Shown: piece after piece, positions 34,779 through 43,435 of the stretch | How the letters are laid out: every line of letters begins with the position of its first letter | Position numbering within the stretch: position 1 is the first letter of the stretch | The notes under the pieces: generated by a model | What the model saw: only the letters and a program-made list of their open reading frames with translations | Told to the model about the DNA's origin: nothing | Database searches by the model: none | Assembly (NCBI GenBank): GCA_035623985.1 | Contig: DASPSJ010000050.1 | Span: forward strand, 1 to 64,000 | Length of the DNA stretch: 64,000 bases | Origin: DAHUYF01 sp035623985 | GTDB taxonomy: Bacteria > Pseudomonadota > Alphaproteobacteria > ATCC43930 > CGMCC-115725 | Direction of reading: 5' to 3' | Position numbers and translations under genes: made by a program

Positions 34779-35601
34779 GAGCCTCCGCCAGGCCGGCCTC
34801 GCCGCGGACGACATCGCCGGCGCGCTCGCGCTCTCGACCGCCGTCGGATGGAACCAGACCGCGGCCGATTGGGCGTTTTTCATCGCCCGCGGTCACGCTT
34901 TCGGCCTTTTCGATGCGCGCCACCGCCTCGTGGCGACCGCCGCCGCCCTTCCCTATGAGGACGGCTTCGGCTGGATCTCGATGGTGATCGTCGCGGCCGA
35001 TTGGCGCCGGCGCGGTCTGGCGCGCCGCCTCATGGGTGCGTGCGTCGAGACGCTGCGGCAGCAGGGGCGCGCTGCGCTGCTCGACGCCACGCCCGAGGGC
35101 GCCGAAGTCTACCGCCGGCTCGGCTTCGTCGCTCTCGGCGGCATGGAGCGATGGGAAGGCCAGGGCGGCGCGAAGCCGGCCGGAACAGGGATAACACCGA
35201 TGGCGCCGGATGCAGCCGACCTGCTCATTGCCGCCGACCACGCCGCCTTCGGCGCGCGGCGCCATTTCCTGCTCCGCGATTTCCTGTCGCGTCCGGGCGC
35301 TTTGGCGCTCGGCCATGGCGACGGCTTCCTCGTGCTGCGGCCCGGCCAACGCGCCACCCAGCTCGGCCCGCTGACCGCCGTCTCGGCGGAGATCGCGGGC
35401 GACCTTTTGGCCGAGGCCATTGCCGGCGCCAATGGCCCGGTTTTTCTCGATCTGATGGATCCCTGGAAGAGCCTCGCGCCGCTGCTCGAAACCCGCGGCT
35501 TCCGCCGCCAACGGCCCTTCCGCCGCATGGCGCTCGGCCGCAACACGCTGCCCGGCGACGCCGCGCGCCTCGTCTGCGCCGCCGGCCCCGAATTCGGATA
35601 G
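34765..35601 (+). CDS. GNAT-family N-acetyltransferase with C-terminal extension
   Basis: The 278-aa protein carries a GNAT domain in its first half, with the acetyl-CoA loop RRRGLARRLMGACVETLR and a downstream GAEVYRRLGF. The second half resembles the acetyltransferase-like extension seen in two-domain GNAT proteins (FLSRPGALALGHGDGFLVL, VFLDLMDPWKSL). It may acetylate an amine of the imported compound or an intermediate. Translation is probably coupled to the upstream epimerase-like gene. Confidence 0.82.
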   Translation: MDDIESLRQAGLAADDIAGALALSTAVGWNQTAADWAFFIARGHAFGLFDARHRLVATAAALPYEDGFGWISMVIVAADWRRRGLARRLMGACVETLRQQGRAALLDATPEGAEVYRRLGFVALGGMERWEGQGGAKPAGTGITPMAPDAADLLIAADHAAFGARRHFLLRDFLSRPGALALGHGDGFLVLRPGQRATQLGPLTAVSAEIAGDLLAEAIAGANGPVFLDLMDPWKSLAPLLETRGFRRQRPFRRMALGRNTLPGDAARLVCAAGPEFG

Positions 35602-35613
35602 AGGAGCCGGAAG

Positions 35614-36675
35614 ATGCCGCTCCATCGCCGCAACTTGCCGGCCGCCATTCTGGACATCCTGCGCGCAGGCGCGGTGATCCCCGCGCATCCGCTGGCGCTC
35701 GATGCCGAGCGCCGCTTCGACGCACGCCGCCAGCGCGCGCTCACCCGCTATTACCTCGACGCCGGCGCGGGCGGTATCGCGGTCGGCGTGCACGCGACGC
35801 AATTCGCCATCCGCGAGGCCGGGCTTTATCAGCCGGTGCTGGAGACCGCCGCCGCCGCCGTCTCGGGCTGGGCGCATCGGCCGGTAGCGATGATCGCCGG
35901 GCTCTGCGGCCGCACCGATCAGGCGCTCGCCGAGGCGCAGCTTGCCGTGGAACTCGGCTATCACGCGGGGCTGCTGAGCCTCGCCGCGATGGCCGGTGCC
36001 GACACCGAGGCGCTGATCGACCACTGCGCGGCCGTCGCCACCGAGATCCCGCTCGTCGGCTTCTACCTCCAGGAGGCGGTGGGCGGGCGGCCGCTCGGCG
36101 TTGATTTCTGGACGCGATTCGCCGCGCTCGACAATGTGCTCGCCATCAAGGTGGCGCCCTTCGACCGCTATCGCACGCTGAACGTCGTCCGCGGCGTGGT
36201 CGAGGCCAGCGCCGAGGAGCGGGTCGCGCTCTATACCGGCAATGACGATCACATCCTGCTCGACCTGGTGACGCCGTTCACGGTCATGTGCCAGGGCAAG
36301 CCGGTGACCGTGCGCTTTCGCGGCGGCTTGCTCGGCCATTGGTCGGTCTGGGTGAAGAGCGCCGTCGCCTTGCTCGAGCGCTGCCACGCCGCCGCGCGGA
36401 GCGGCCGGGTCGATGCCGCGCTGCTCGCTCTCGACAGCCGCATCACCGATTGCAACAGCGCCCTTTTCGACGTCGCCAACAATTTCCGCGGTTGCATCGC
36501 CGGCTGTCACGAGGTGCTGCGCCGGCAAGGGCTGCTTGCCGGCACCTGGTGCCTCGACCCCAAGGAAGGGCTGAGCCCGGGCCAGAAGGAGGAGATCGAC
36601 CGCGTCTATGCCGCGCATGGCGAGCTCGCCGACGACGCCTTCGTTTCCGCCAATCTCGCGCGTTGGCTCGCCTGA
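35614..36675 (+). CDS. dihydrodipicolinate-synthase-family (DapA-like) lyase
   Basis: The 353-aa TIM-barrel protein shows GAGGIAVGVHATQF near the start, IPLVGFYLQEAVGG in the position of the YNxP strand, and NVLAIKVAPFDRYR, where the Lys is the likely Schiff-base residue. Class I DapA/NAL relatives perform pyruvate-dependent aldol or retro-aldol reactions. The usual YNRP is changed to YLQE, so it is not DapA itself. GAGGAG precedes the ATG. Substrate unknown; the operon context implies catabolism. Confidence 0.82.
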   Translation: MPLHRRNLPAAILDILRAGAVIPAHPLALDAERRFDARRQRALTRYYLDAGAGGIAVGVHATQFAIREAGLYQPVLETAAAAVSGWAHRPVAMIAGLCGRTDQALAEAQLAVELGYHAGLLSLAAMAGADTEALIDHCAAVATEIPLVGFYLQEAVGGRPLGVDFWTRFAALDNVLAIKVAPFDRYRTLNVVRGVVEASAEERVALYTGNDDHILLDLVTPFTVMCQGKPVTVRFRGGLLGHWSVWVKSAVALLERCHAAARSGRVDAALLALDSRITDCNSALFDVANNFRGCIAGCHEVLRRQGLLAGTWCLDPKEGLSPGQKEEIDRVYAAHGELADDAFVSANLARWLA

Positions 36676-36678
36676 GCC

Positions 36679-37443
36679 GTGAGCGAGCCGTTCATCGCCC
36701 TACGCCAGGTGCGCAAGGTCTACCGGTCCGGCGGGCGCGAGTTCCTGGCGGTCTCGGACGTGACGCTCGACGTCGAAGAAGGCGCCATGGTGTCGCTGGT
36801 CGGTCCCTCCGGCTGCGGCAAGACGACGGTGCTGAAAATCCTCGCCGATCTCTACCGGCCCGATGACGGGACGGTGCGCATCGGCGGCGGGGAGAGCCGC
36901 TTCGACCCCGGCCGCGACGTCGGCATGGTGTTCCAGCAGGCGCTGCTGCTGAAATGGCGCACCGTGCTCGAGAACGTGCTGCTGCCGGCGGAGATCCTGA
37001 AGCTGCCGCCGGCGGAATCGCGCGAGCGGGCGCGCGCGCTTCTTGCCATGGTCGGGCTCGAAGGCTTCGAGGACAAATATCCCCGGGAGCTGTCGGGCGG
37101 CATGCAGCAGCGCGCCGCCATCGCCCGCGCCCTCATCCACGATCCCAAGCTGCTGCTGATGGACGAGCCCTTCGGTGCGCTCGACGCGCTCACCCGCGAG
37201 CGGATGAACCTCGAGATGTTGCGCATCTGGGAGCGGAGCGGCAAGACCGTGGTCTTCGTCACCCATTCCATCCAGGAGGCGGTGTTCCTGGGCTCGCATT
37301 GCGCGGTGCTGACGGCGGCGCCGGCGCGCATGGCCGCCTTCTTCCCGATCGACCTGCCTTATCCCCGCACGATCGAGATGAAGACCGGTGAGGCTTTCGG
37401 GCGGCAAACGCGGCGCATCTATCAGTTGTTCGGCATGGAGTAG
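36679..37443 (+). CDS. NitT/TauT-type ABC transporter ATP-binding protein
   Basis: The 254-aa ATPase (GTG start) has Walker A GPSGCGKTT, Q-loop VFQQALLLKWRT, signature LSGGMQQR, Walker B LLLMDEPFGALD and the switch His in FVTHSIQEAVFLG. It energises the permease of the same operon. The stop overlaps the convergent OpuC-type permease gene by 22 nt. Confidence 0.95.
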   Translation: MSEPFIALRQVRKVYRSGGREFLAVSDVTLDVEEGAMVSLVGPSGCGKTTVLKILADLYRPDDGTVRIGGGESRFDPGRDVGMVFQQALLLKWRTVLENVLLPAEILKLPPAESRERARALLAMVGLEGFEDKYPRELSGGMQQRAAIARALIHDPKLLLMDEPFGALDALTRERMNLEMLRIWERSGKTVVFVTHSIQEAVFLGSHCAVLTAAPARMAAFFPIDLPYPRTIEMKTGEAFGRQTRRIYQLFGME

Positions 37444-38171
37444 CGCCACGGTCGCGTGCTTGCCAGCAGCCGGGCGAAAGCGAGATCGAGCACGATCGCC
37501 AGCAGCGCCACCGGCACGGCGCCCTGGAGGATATAGGCGAGGTTGGCGCCGTTGAGGCCGATGATGATCGGCAGGCCCAGCGTCCGCGCGCCGACCGTGG
37601 ATGCCACCGTCGCCGTGCCGACATTGATGATCACCGAAGTGCGGATGCCGGCGAGGATCACCGGCAGGGCGAGCGGCAGCTCGAGCTTGCGCAGAATCGC
37701 CGCCTCGCTCATCCCCATGCCGTGCGCCGCCTCGCGCAGCGCCGCCGGCACGCCGGAAACCCCGGCGATGGTGGTCTCGACAATCGGCAACAGGCCGTAG
37801 AGCAGCAAGGCGATGAAGGCGGGATCGAAACCGAAGCCGATCACCGGCACCGCCACCGCCAGCACCGCCACGGGCGGAAAGGTCTGGCCGATGGCGACGA
37901 TCGTCTCCACCGGACCGCGGAATTCGACCCCTGCGGGCCGCGTGACGAAAATCCCGGCGGCGAGCCCGAGCAGGATGGCGGCGCCGCTCGAGGCGCCGAC
38001 CAACAGGAGATGGCCGGCAAGGAGCATGGCAAAGCCGTCAAGCTCGAAGAGCGGGCGGTCGAGATCCGGAAAAAGCGCGGCAAAGAGCGGCTTCGACTGG
38101 GGCAGCAACAGCACCAGCCCCGCCAGCGCGAAGCTCGTCCATAGCAGAGGATCGCGCAGCCGCGCGCTCAT
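37422..38171 (-). CDS. OpuC/ProW-type ABC transporter permease
   Basis: The 249-aa membrane protein starts at the ATG in the ATGA overlap with the upstream ATPase gene. It has about six hydrophobic helices and the permease loop REAAHGMGMSEAAILRKLELP, with IGQTFPPVAVLAVAVP and LPIIIGLNGANLAYILQGA typical of glycine-betaine/choline (osmoprotectant) permeases. It is the second of two different permeases in this operon and probably forms a heterodimer with the other. Confidence 0.9.
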   Translation of the reverse strand: MSARLRDPLLWTSFALAGLVLLLPQSKPLFAALFPDLDRPLFELDGFAMLLAGHLLLVGASSGAAILLGLAAGIFVTRPAGVEFRGPVETIVAIGQTFPPVAVLAVAVPVIGFGFDPAFIALLLYGLLPIVETTIAGVSGVPAALREAAHGMGMSEAAILRKLELPLALPVILAGIRTSVIINVGTATVASTVGARTLGLPIIIGLNGANLAYILQGAVPVALLAIVLDLAFARLLASTRPWRYSMPNN

Positions 38172-39094
38172 CGCCGCAGCAGATCCGCGAGATGAACGGC
38201 GCCCAGCGGATGGCCTTCCGCATCGGCCACGGCAAGCCGGTCGCATCCTTCCGCCACCATGCGCGACAACGCCTGGCGCAGGCTGGCACCGGCGGCGATA
38301 GGCTCGCCCGGCACCGATGCGCCGGCGCGCAGGCGGCTCGCCACCGTCCCAAGCCCAAGAAGCTTGACGCCGAGATCGTCGCGGCCGACGAGGTCGCGCA
38401 CGAAATCGCTCGCCGGCGCGGTCAGAAGCTCGAGCGGCGGCGCCGCCTGCACCAGGCGGCCCCGGTCCATGACGGCGATGCGCGAGCCGAGCTTCAGCGC
38501 CTCGTCCATGTCATGCGTGACGAAGACGACGGTCTTGCGGCTCGAGCGCTGAATTTCGGCGATTTCCGCTTGCAGCCCCTCGCGCGTGATGGGATCGAGC
38601 GCGCCGAAGGGCTCGTCCATCAGCAGGATGTCCTGATCCGCCGCCAGCGCGCGGGCGATGCCGACGCGCTGCTGCTGGCCGACGGACAGCTCATGCGGGT
38701 AGCGGTCGAGAAACGCGTCCGGCGCGAGCTTCAGCAAGGCCAGCAGCTCGGCGGCGCGCGCGCGGATCCGCGCCTTGGACCAGCCCAGCAGCTCCGGCAC
38801 GGCGCCGATGTTGCGCGTCACCGTCCAATGCGGAAAGAGACCGATCGATTGGATGACATAGCCGATGCGCCGGCGAAGCGCCGCCGGCGGCAGAAGGCTC
38901 ACGTCCTCGCCGTCGACGCACACCCGTCCCTCGGACGGTGACACGAGCCGGTTGATCATCTTGAGCGCGGTCGATTTGCCCGCGCCGGAAGTACCGATGA
39001 TGACGCAGAACTCGCCGGCGGCGACGGCAAGCGACAGATCCTCGACGACGGTTACGGCGCCATAGCGCTTCGTCACATGCTCCAGCGCGATCAT
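38168..39094 (-). CDS. OpuCA/OsmV-type ABC transporter ATP-binding protein with CBS-like tail
   Basis: The 308-aa ATPase has Walker A GTSGAGKST, IQSIGLFPHWTV at the Q-loop, signature LSVGQQQR, Walker B ILLMDEPFGALD and the switch His in FVTHDMDEALKLG. After about residue 240 a CBS-like segment follows (ASLRQALSRMVAEGCDRLAV), as in OpuA/OpuC ATPases, where CBS domains sense ionic strength. Only one CBS-like unit is visible. Four-nt ATGA overlaps link it to both neighbouring permease genes. Confidence 0.94.
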   Translation of the reverse strand: MIALEHVTKRYGAVTVVEDLSLAVAAGEFCVIIGTSGAGKSTALKMINRLVSPSEGRVCVDGEDVSLLPPAALRRRIGYVIQSIGLFPHWTVTRNIGAVPELLGWSKARIRARAAELLALLKLAPDAFLDRYPHELSVGQQQRVGIARALAADQDILLMDEPFGALDPITREGLQAEIAEIQRSSRKTVVFVTHDMDEALKLGSRIAVMDRGRLVQAAPPLELLTAPASDFVRDLVGRDDLGVKLLGLGTVASRLRAGASVPGEPIAAGASLRQALSRMVAEGCDRLAVADAEGHPLGAVHLADLLRR

Positions 39095-40242
39095 CGCGGC
39101 ATCCGGTGGAGACGGGCGAGGCCGAGATCGAACAGCGCGTTGGCCGCGAGCGCCATCGCGATGATCGGCAGAACGCCGAGCAGAACGAGATCGAGCGCAT
39201 CGGCGAAAAGGCCCTGGAACATGATGGCGCCGAGCCCGCCGGCGCCGATCAGCGCCGCCACCGCAGCGAGGCCGATCGTCTGAAGGGTGGCGATGCGCAG
39301 GCCCGAGAGAATCACCGGTAGCGCCAGCGGCAGCTCGACGCGCCAGAGCAATTGTCGCGGCGTCATGCCGAACCCGCGCCCCGCTTCGAGCGCCGCCGGC
39401 GAGACGCCGGCGAGCCCTTCGCTCGTATTGCGCGTTACCGGCAGCAGCGCGTAGAGGATGAGCGCGATCACCGCCGGGAGCATGCCGACGCCGCCGATGC
39501 CGAGCCGCGCCAGCGCCGGAAAGAACGCGGCCAGTTCCGACAGCGGCGCCAGCAGCAGGCCGAAGAGCGCGATCGAGGGAATCGTCTGGACGACGTTGAG
39601 CAGCGGGAAGAGCCAGGCTGCCAGCGCCGCCCGATGTCGCGCCAGTACCCCGAGCGGCACGCCCAGCAATAGGGTCGGCAGCAGCGCAAGCGCGACCATC
39701 GCCGCGTGGCGCAGGATGGCGGCGGCGAACGCCGCGCGCCGCGCCGCGTATTCCCGCAAGATCGCCAGCGAGTCGAGCGCGCCGGAGAGCAGCAGCAGGA
39801 TCATCGCGCCGAGCATGGCGGCGCCCAACAGCACGCCAACCGGAACCGGCACGGCGAGGCGGCGCAAGGCGTTGCTCAGCGCCAAGGCGGCGGCGATCAG
39901 TAGCACCCAGAAGGCGCCGCCCGGCGAGATTCGCGCGACGGGCGGCGCGGTTTGCGCCAGCACTGCGGCCTCGCTGCCGGCAAGCCGGACCAGCAGCAGC
40001 AGAAAGCTCGCCGCCGCCGCTGCGGTCACGGCATGGAACGCCGCACGCTGCGGCAGAAAGACGCCGAGCGCCAGCAGCACGCCCGGCATGAGCAGGACGA
40101 GCGCGCCCTCATGATGCATCGCGCCGAGGCCGACCGGCGCGCCGGAGATGAGGCGGTTGGGCGCCAGCGTCAGGAAAGCGAGGCTCGGCACGGCGAGCAG
40201 CCCCGCCAGCAGCAGCACGAGGAGGACGCGGTTGCGTACCAT
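39091..40242 (-). CDS. OpuC/ProW-type ABC permease with long N-terminal membrane extension
   Basis: The 383-aa protein starts at the ATG 7 nt after the binding-protein stop. The last 200 residues are a normal permease (VVQTIPSIALFGLLLAP, GRGFGMTPRQLLWRVELP, GLAAVAALIGAGGLGAIMF). The first roughly 180 residues add four or five more hydrophobic helices without a recognisable domain, similar to YehY/OsmY-type permeases. It pairs with the shorter permease in the same operon. Confidence 0.88.
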   Translation of the reverse strand: MVRNRVLLVLLLAGLLAVPSLAFLTLAPNRLISGAPVGLGAMHHEGALVLLMPGVLLALGVFLPQRAAFHAVTAAAAASFLLLLVRLAGSEAAVLAQTAPPVARISPGGAFWVLLIAAALALSNALRRLAVPVPVGVLLGAAMLGAMILLLLSGALDSLAILREYAARRAAFAAAILRHAAMVALALLPTLLLGVPLGVLARHRAALAAWLFPLLNVVQTIPSIALFGLLLAPLSELAAFFPALARLGIGGVGMLPAVIALILYALLPVTRNTSEGLAGVSPAALEAGRGFGMTPRQLLWRVELPLALPVILSGLRIATLQTIGLAAVAALIGAGGLGAIMFQGLFADALDLVLLGVLPIIAMALAANALFDLGLARLHRMPR

Positions 40243-40249
40243 CGCCGGC

Positions 40250-41173
40250 TTATCGCAGCCGGCCGCGGGACCGGAGATAATCGGCGGCCACCGCGCTCGC
40301 GACCTCGCCATCGACCGCGATTCTGGCGTTGAGGCGGCGCAGGCTTGTCGTGTCGAGCGCGGCGAACACCGGCGCGAGGCTGTCGCGGATAATGGGATAG
40401 CGCTCGAGCACCGCCGCGCGCACCACCGGCGCCGGCGCGTAGATGATTTGTGCCCGCCTGGGATCGCTCAGCGCCACGAGGCCGAGCACGGCCAAAGCGC
40501 CGTCGGTGGCATAGGCCATGGCGGCATTGACGCCGGAAATTCCCTCCGCTGCCGCGCGCAGGGTCACGGCCGTATCGCCGCCGGCCAGCACGAGCAAGGA
40601 GGACGGAGGAAGCGAGAAATCATAGCGTCTCTCGAAGGCGGGGAGCGCCGCCGGGCTTTCGACGAACTCGGCCGAGGCAGCGAGCACGACCGCCCCGCCG
40701 CGTCGCACCCAATCGGCGAAATCGGCCATCGTCGCGAGGTTATTGGCGACGGCGACGGCGCGCGGCACGGCGACGACCCAACTATTGTCGGCCGGCGCCG
40801 GCGCCAGCCAGACGAGCCCGTGCCGCGTCAGATCGAGCGACCGCACCTTGTCGTAGCCGGCGCGCGCATCCTTCCAGGCGGGGTCCTGGTCATCGGCGTA
40901 GAACAGGGCGCCATTGCCGGTATATTCGGGATAGATGTCGATCTCGCCCGCGAGAATGGCATGGCGCAGGATGTTGGTCGGGCCGAGCTGTAGCTTGTCG
41001 ACGGTCTTGATGCCGTCCGCCTCGAGCAGCAGCAGGATCATCGCGCCGAGCAGCGAGCTTTCGCTGTCGAGCTTGGAGGCGACCCGTACCGCCTCCTGTG
41101 CGGCAGGCCGGTCGGCGACAAGAAGGGCAAGAGCAAGGAAAGCGCCGGCGACAACCGCTCGGTGCAGCCCCAT
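40250..41173 (-). CDS. OsmF/OpuCC-type substrate-binding protein
   Basis: The 307-aa exported protein has a signal peptide (to about RPAAQEA) and the OpuAC fold: VRVASKLDSESSLLGAMILL, GEIDIYPEYTGNGALFYADD and VNAAMAYATDGALAVLGLVAL. These are hallmarks of the YehZ/OsmF low-affinity betaine-binding subgroup. It is the first gene of a four-gene minus operon with two permeases and an ATPase. In enterobacteria this subgroup is not mainly an osmoprotectant importer, so the ligand is uncertain. Confidence 0.9.
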   Translation of the reverse strand: MGLHRAVVAGAFLALALLVADRPAAQEAVRVASKLDSESSLLGAMILLLLEADGIKTVDKLQLGPTNILRHAILAGEIDIYPEYTGNGALFYADDQDPAWKDARAGYDKVRSLDLTRHGLVWLAPAPADNSWVVAVPRAVAVANNLATMADFADWVRRGGAVVLAASAEFVESPAALPAFERRYDFSLPPSSLLVLAGGDTAVTLRAAAEGISGVNAAMAYATDGALAVLGLVALSDPRRAQIIYAPAPVVRAAVLERYPIIRDSLAPVFAALDTTSLRRLNARIAVDGEVASAVAADYLRSRGRLR

Positions 41174-41176
41174 TGC

Positions 41177-42001
41177 CTAGGAGCCCGTCCCGCGCGGAAC
41201 CCACGCCCGCGCCGTGAGATTGGCCGGCATTTCGGTAATGCCATAGCCGGCGGCGGCAGGGATGCGCAGCAGCTTGCCTTCCGGCGACTCGACCAATTCG
41301 GGGCAGACGGTGACGATGGTATCGGCGCGGGCGGCGGCCAGCGCCTCCGCGACAGTGCGGCTGCGGCCGAGCTTGATCAGGTTCATGCGCGTGGCAAAGA
41401 CCAGAGTGACGCGCCGCGCTTCGGACTCGGCGACCGCCTGCTGCGGCGAGATCCACACCGCCTCGACCGCTTCGCGCCCGTCATGCGCCGCCTCCTGATC
41501 CGCCGGCGCCGGCGCCAGGAAGAAATGCGTATCGAAGCGTTTGGGCGGCCCGGCCGGCGTGATCCAATGGGCAAAGGGCACCAACAGATCGGTGGCAAGT
41601 TCGATCCCGCCTGCGGCAAGGATATCGGCGAAATGCGGCGCGCGGCCGAGACGCGCCGCCAAGGAGGATTCGATCGCATCGACCTCCTCGGCCGCGAGCA
41701 GCCTGTCGCCGCTTTCGCCCCGCCCCAGCAACAGATGCGTTTCCTCGAAGGTCTCGCGTATCGCCGCGACCCGAAAGGCCATCGCCACCGCATCGGCGCC
41801 GGCAACCGGACGGCAACGCGACAATGTCGCCGGCTCGGCATCGGCCGTATCGACTCGCCCGCCGGGAAACACCAGTGCGCCCGACGCGAAGTCCGAAGCG
41901 ACGTTGCGCGTCACCATCAGCACCTCGATCCCGCCGGGACCATCGCGCAGCAGCAGCACGGTCGAGGCTGGCCGCGGCTTGATCCGCGCGGCATCGGTCA
42001 T
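41177..42001 (-). CDS. Nudix hydrolase (NUDT19-like)
   Basis: The 274-aa protein starts at the ATG behind GAGGAG. SGALVFPGGRVD is followed by the Nudix region AFRVAAIRETFEETHLLLGR, where the REtxEE core is kept and an insertion separates it from the Gly-rich strand. This resembles the NUDT19/CoA-type subgroup. It probably hydrolyses a nucleoside diphosphate derivative such as a CoA species. It ends 3 nt before the OsmF-like gene, suggesting co-transcription. Confidence 0.85.
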   Translation of the reverse strand: MTDAARIKPRPASTVLLLRDGPGGIEVLMVTRNVASDFASGALVFPGGRVDTADAEPATLSRCRPVAGADAVAMAFRVAAIRETFEETHLLLGRGESGDRLLAAEEVDAIESSLAARLGRAPHFADILAAGGIELATDLLVPFAHWITPAGPPKRFDTHFFLAPAPADQEAAHDGREAVEAVWISPQQAVAESEARRVTLVFATRMNLIKLGRSRTVAEALAAARADTIVTVCPELVESPEGKLLRIPAAAGYGITEMPANLTARAWVPRGTGS

Positions 42002-42056
42002 GACGTTCTCCTCGTTACCGCGCGACCATACCGGCTCGGCAGCGTCGACGCCAGCC

Positions 42057-43373
42057 TCAGAGGCCGGCCGCATAGGAGATACGCCACACCGTGCCGTTGG
42101 CATCCTCAGAGACCAGCAACGAGCCGTCGGCCGCGACCGCGACCCCCACCGGCCGGCCCCAGACGGTGTCGTCGGCGGCGACGAAGCCGGTGAGAAAGTC
42201 CTGATATGTGCCTGCGGGCTCGCCGTCGCGCAGCTTGATGCGCACCACTTTATAGCCGGTGCGCCGCGACCGGTTCCATGAGCCATGCAACGCCACGAAA
42301 AGGTCGCCGCGGTATTCGGCGGGAAATTGCGTGCCGGTATAGACGGCAAGCTGCAGCGGCGCCGAATGCGGCTGGATCAGCACGTCGGGAACCACGATGC
42401 CTTGCACGAGCTCGGGATGCTCGCGCGGGTGCCGGGGATCCCGGTGATCGCCGATATAGTACCAGGGCCAGCCGTAGAAACCGCCTTCGCGCACGCGGGT
42501 GACATAGTCGGGCGGCAAATCGTCGCCGAGGCCGTCGCGCTCGTTGACCGCCGTCCAGAGATCGCCGGTCGCCGGATGGATCGCTAGCCCCACGGGATTG
42601 CGGATGCCGGTGGCAAAGCGGCGCATGGCGCCGCCGTCCGGATCGAAGGCGAGAATATCGGCGCGCAAGGTCTCGTCGCTGCCGCCCTCCTGGTCGTTGG
42701 AGGCAGAGCCGACCGAGACAAAGAGCACGCGCCCGTTGCGCGAGAACATGACGTCGCGCGTGCTATGGCCGCCATCGGGCAAATGCGGCACGACGGTCTC
42801 CGGCGCGCCGCGCGCCACGGCGTCGCCGTTGCGGTAAGCAAAGCGCAGGACGGCGCCGATCGTGCCGACATAGAGGTATTGCGGGTCAGGTCCAGGCGGA
42901 TAGAAGGCGAGACCGAAGGGTTCGTCGAGGCCTTTGGCGTAGGTCCGGACCGTGGCCGGCTTGCCGGGGCCGTTGTCGCGCAGGACCAGGATCGCACCCT
43001 TCGCCATCTCAGCAAGGAAGATCTCGCCATCGGGCGCAGTGCGCAGCAGGCGCGGCGCCGACAGCCCGGTGGCGAAGGCTTCGACCTTGAAGCCGGGCGG
43101 CACCTTCGGCAGCGCGCCCTCGGGACGGCGGGCGATTGACGCGACGTGCGAGACGCTGTGCGTGGCATAGGGCCACGGCAGATCGGCCGGCGTGATGCGG
43201 CGAGTGACGCCGGGAGCGTCCGTCGTCCAGTCGCCATAGGCGGCGTCGCCGCTCAGCACCGACTCGGCGGCTTCTGTCGGCGTGCCTGGGACCGCGGTGC
43301 CGGCAATCGCCAGAGGAAGCGCCAGAAACAGCGACAGCGATCGGCGGCACAACAAGCGATCGAACGAGCGCAT
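42057..43373 (-). CDS. PQQ-type sorbosone/sugar dehydrogenase-like periplasmic protein
   Basis: The 438-aa product starts at the ATG with GGAGAAACC upstream. A signal peptide ends near TPTEAAES. The six-bladed propeller region includes PPGFKVEAFATGLSAPRLLR, SVGSASNDQEGG, FATGIRNPVGLAIHPATGDL and YVGLAS-like turns, as in sorbosone dehydrogenase and soluble glucose dehydrogenase relatives. The enzyme should oxidise a sugar or aldehyde in the periplasm with PQQ. It lies 62 nt behind pqqB on the same strand, consistent with PQQ dependence. Confidence 0.82.
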   Translation of the reverse strand: MRSFDRLLCRRSLSLFLALPLAIAGTAVPGTPTEAAESVLSGDAAYGDWTTDAPGVTRRITPADLPWPYATHSVSHVASIARRPEGALPKVPPGFKVEAFATGLSAPRLLRTAPDGEIFLAEMAKGAILVLRDNGPGKPATVRTYAKGLDEPFGLAFYPPGPDPQYLYVGTIGAVLRFAYRNGDAVARGAPETVVPHLPDGGHSTRDVMFSRNGRVLFVSVGSASNDQEGGSDETLRADILAFDPDGGAMRRFATGIRNPVGLAIHPATGDLWTAVNERDGLGDDLPPDYVTRVREGGFYGWPWYYIGDHRDPRHPREHPELVQGIVVPDVLIQPHSAPLQLAVYTGTQFPAEYRGDLFVALHGSWNRSRRTGYKVVRIKLRDGEPAGTYQDFLTGFVAADDTVWGRPVGVAVAADGSLLVSEDANGTVWRISYAAGL

Positions 43374-43435
43374 GGTTTCTCCGGGGATCCCTCGAGCATG
43401 ACGGCGCCGAGAGCGAGCGAGAAAGCGGCGCAGCC

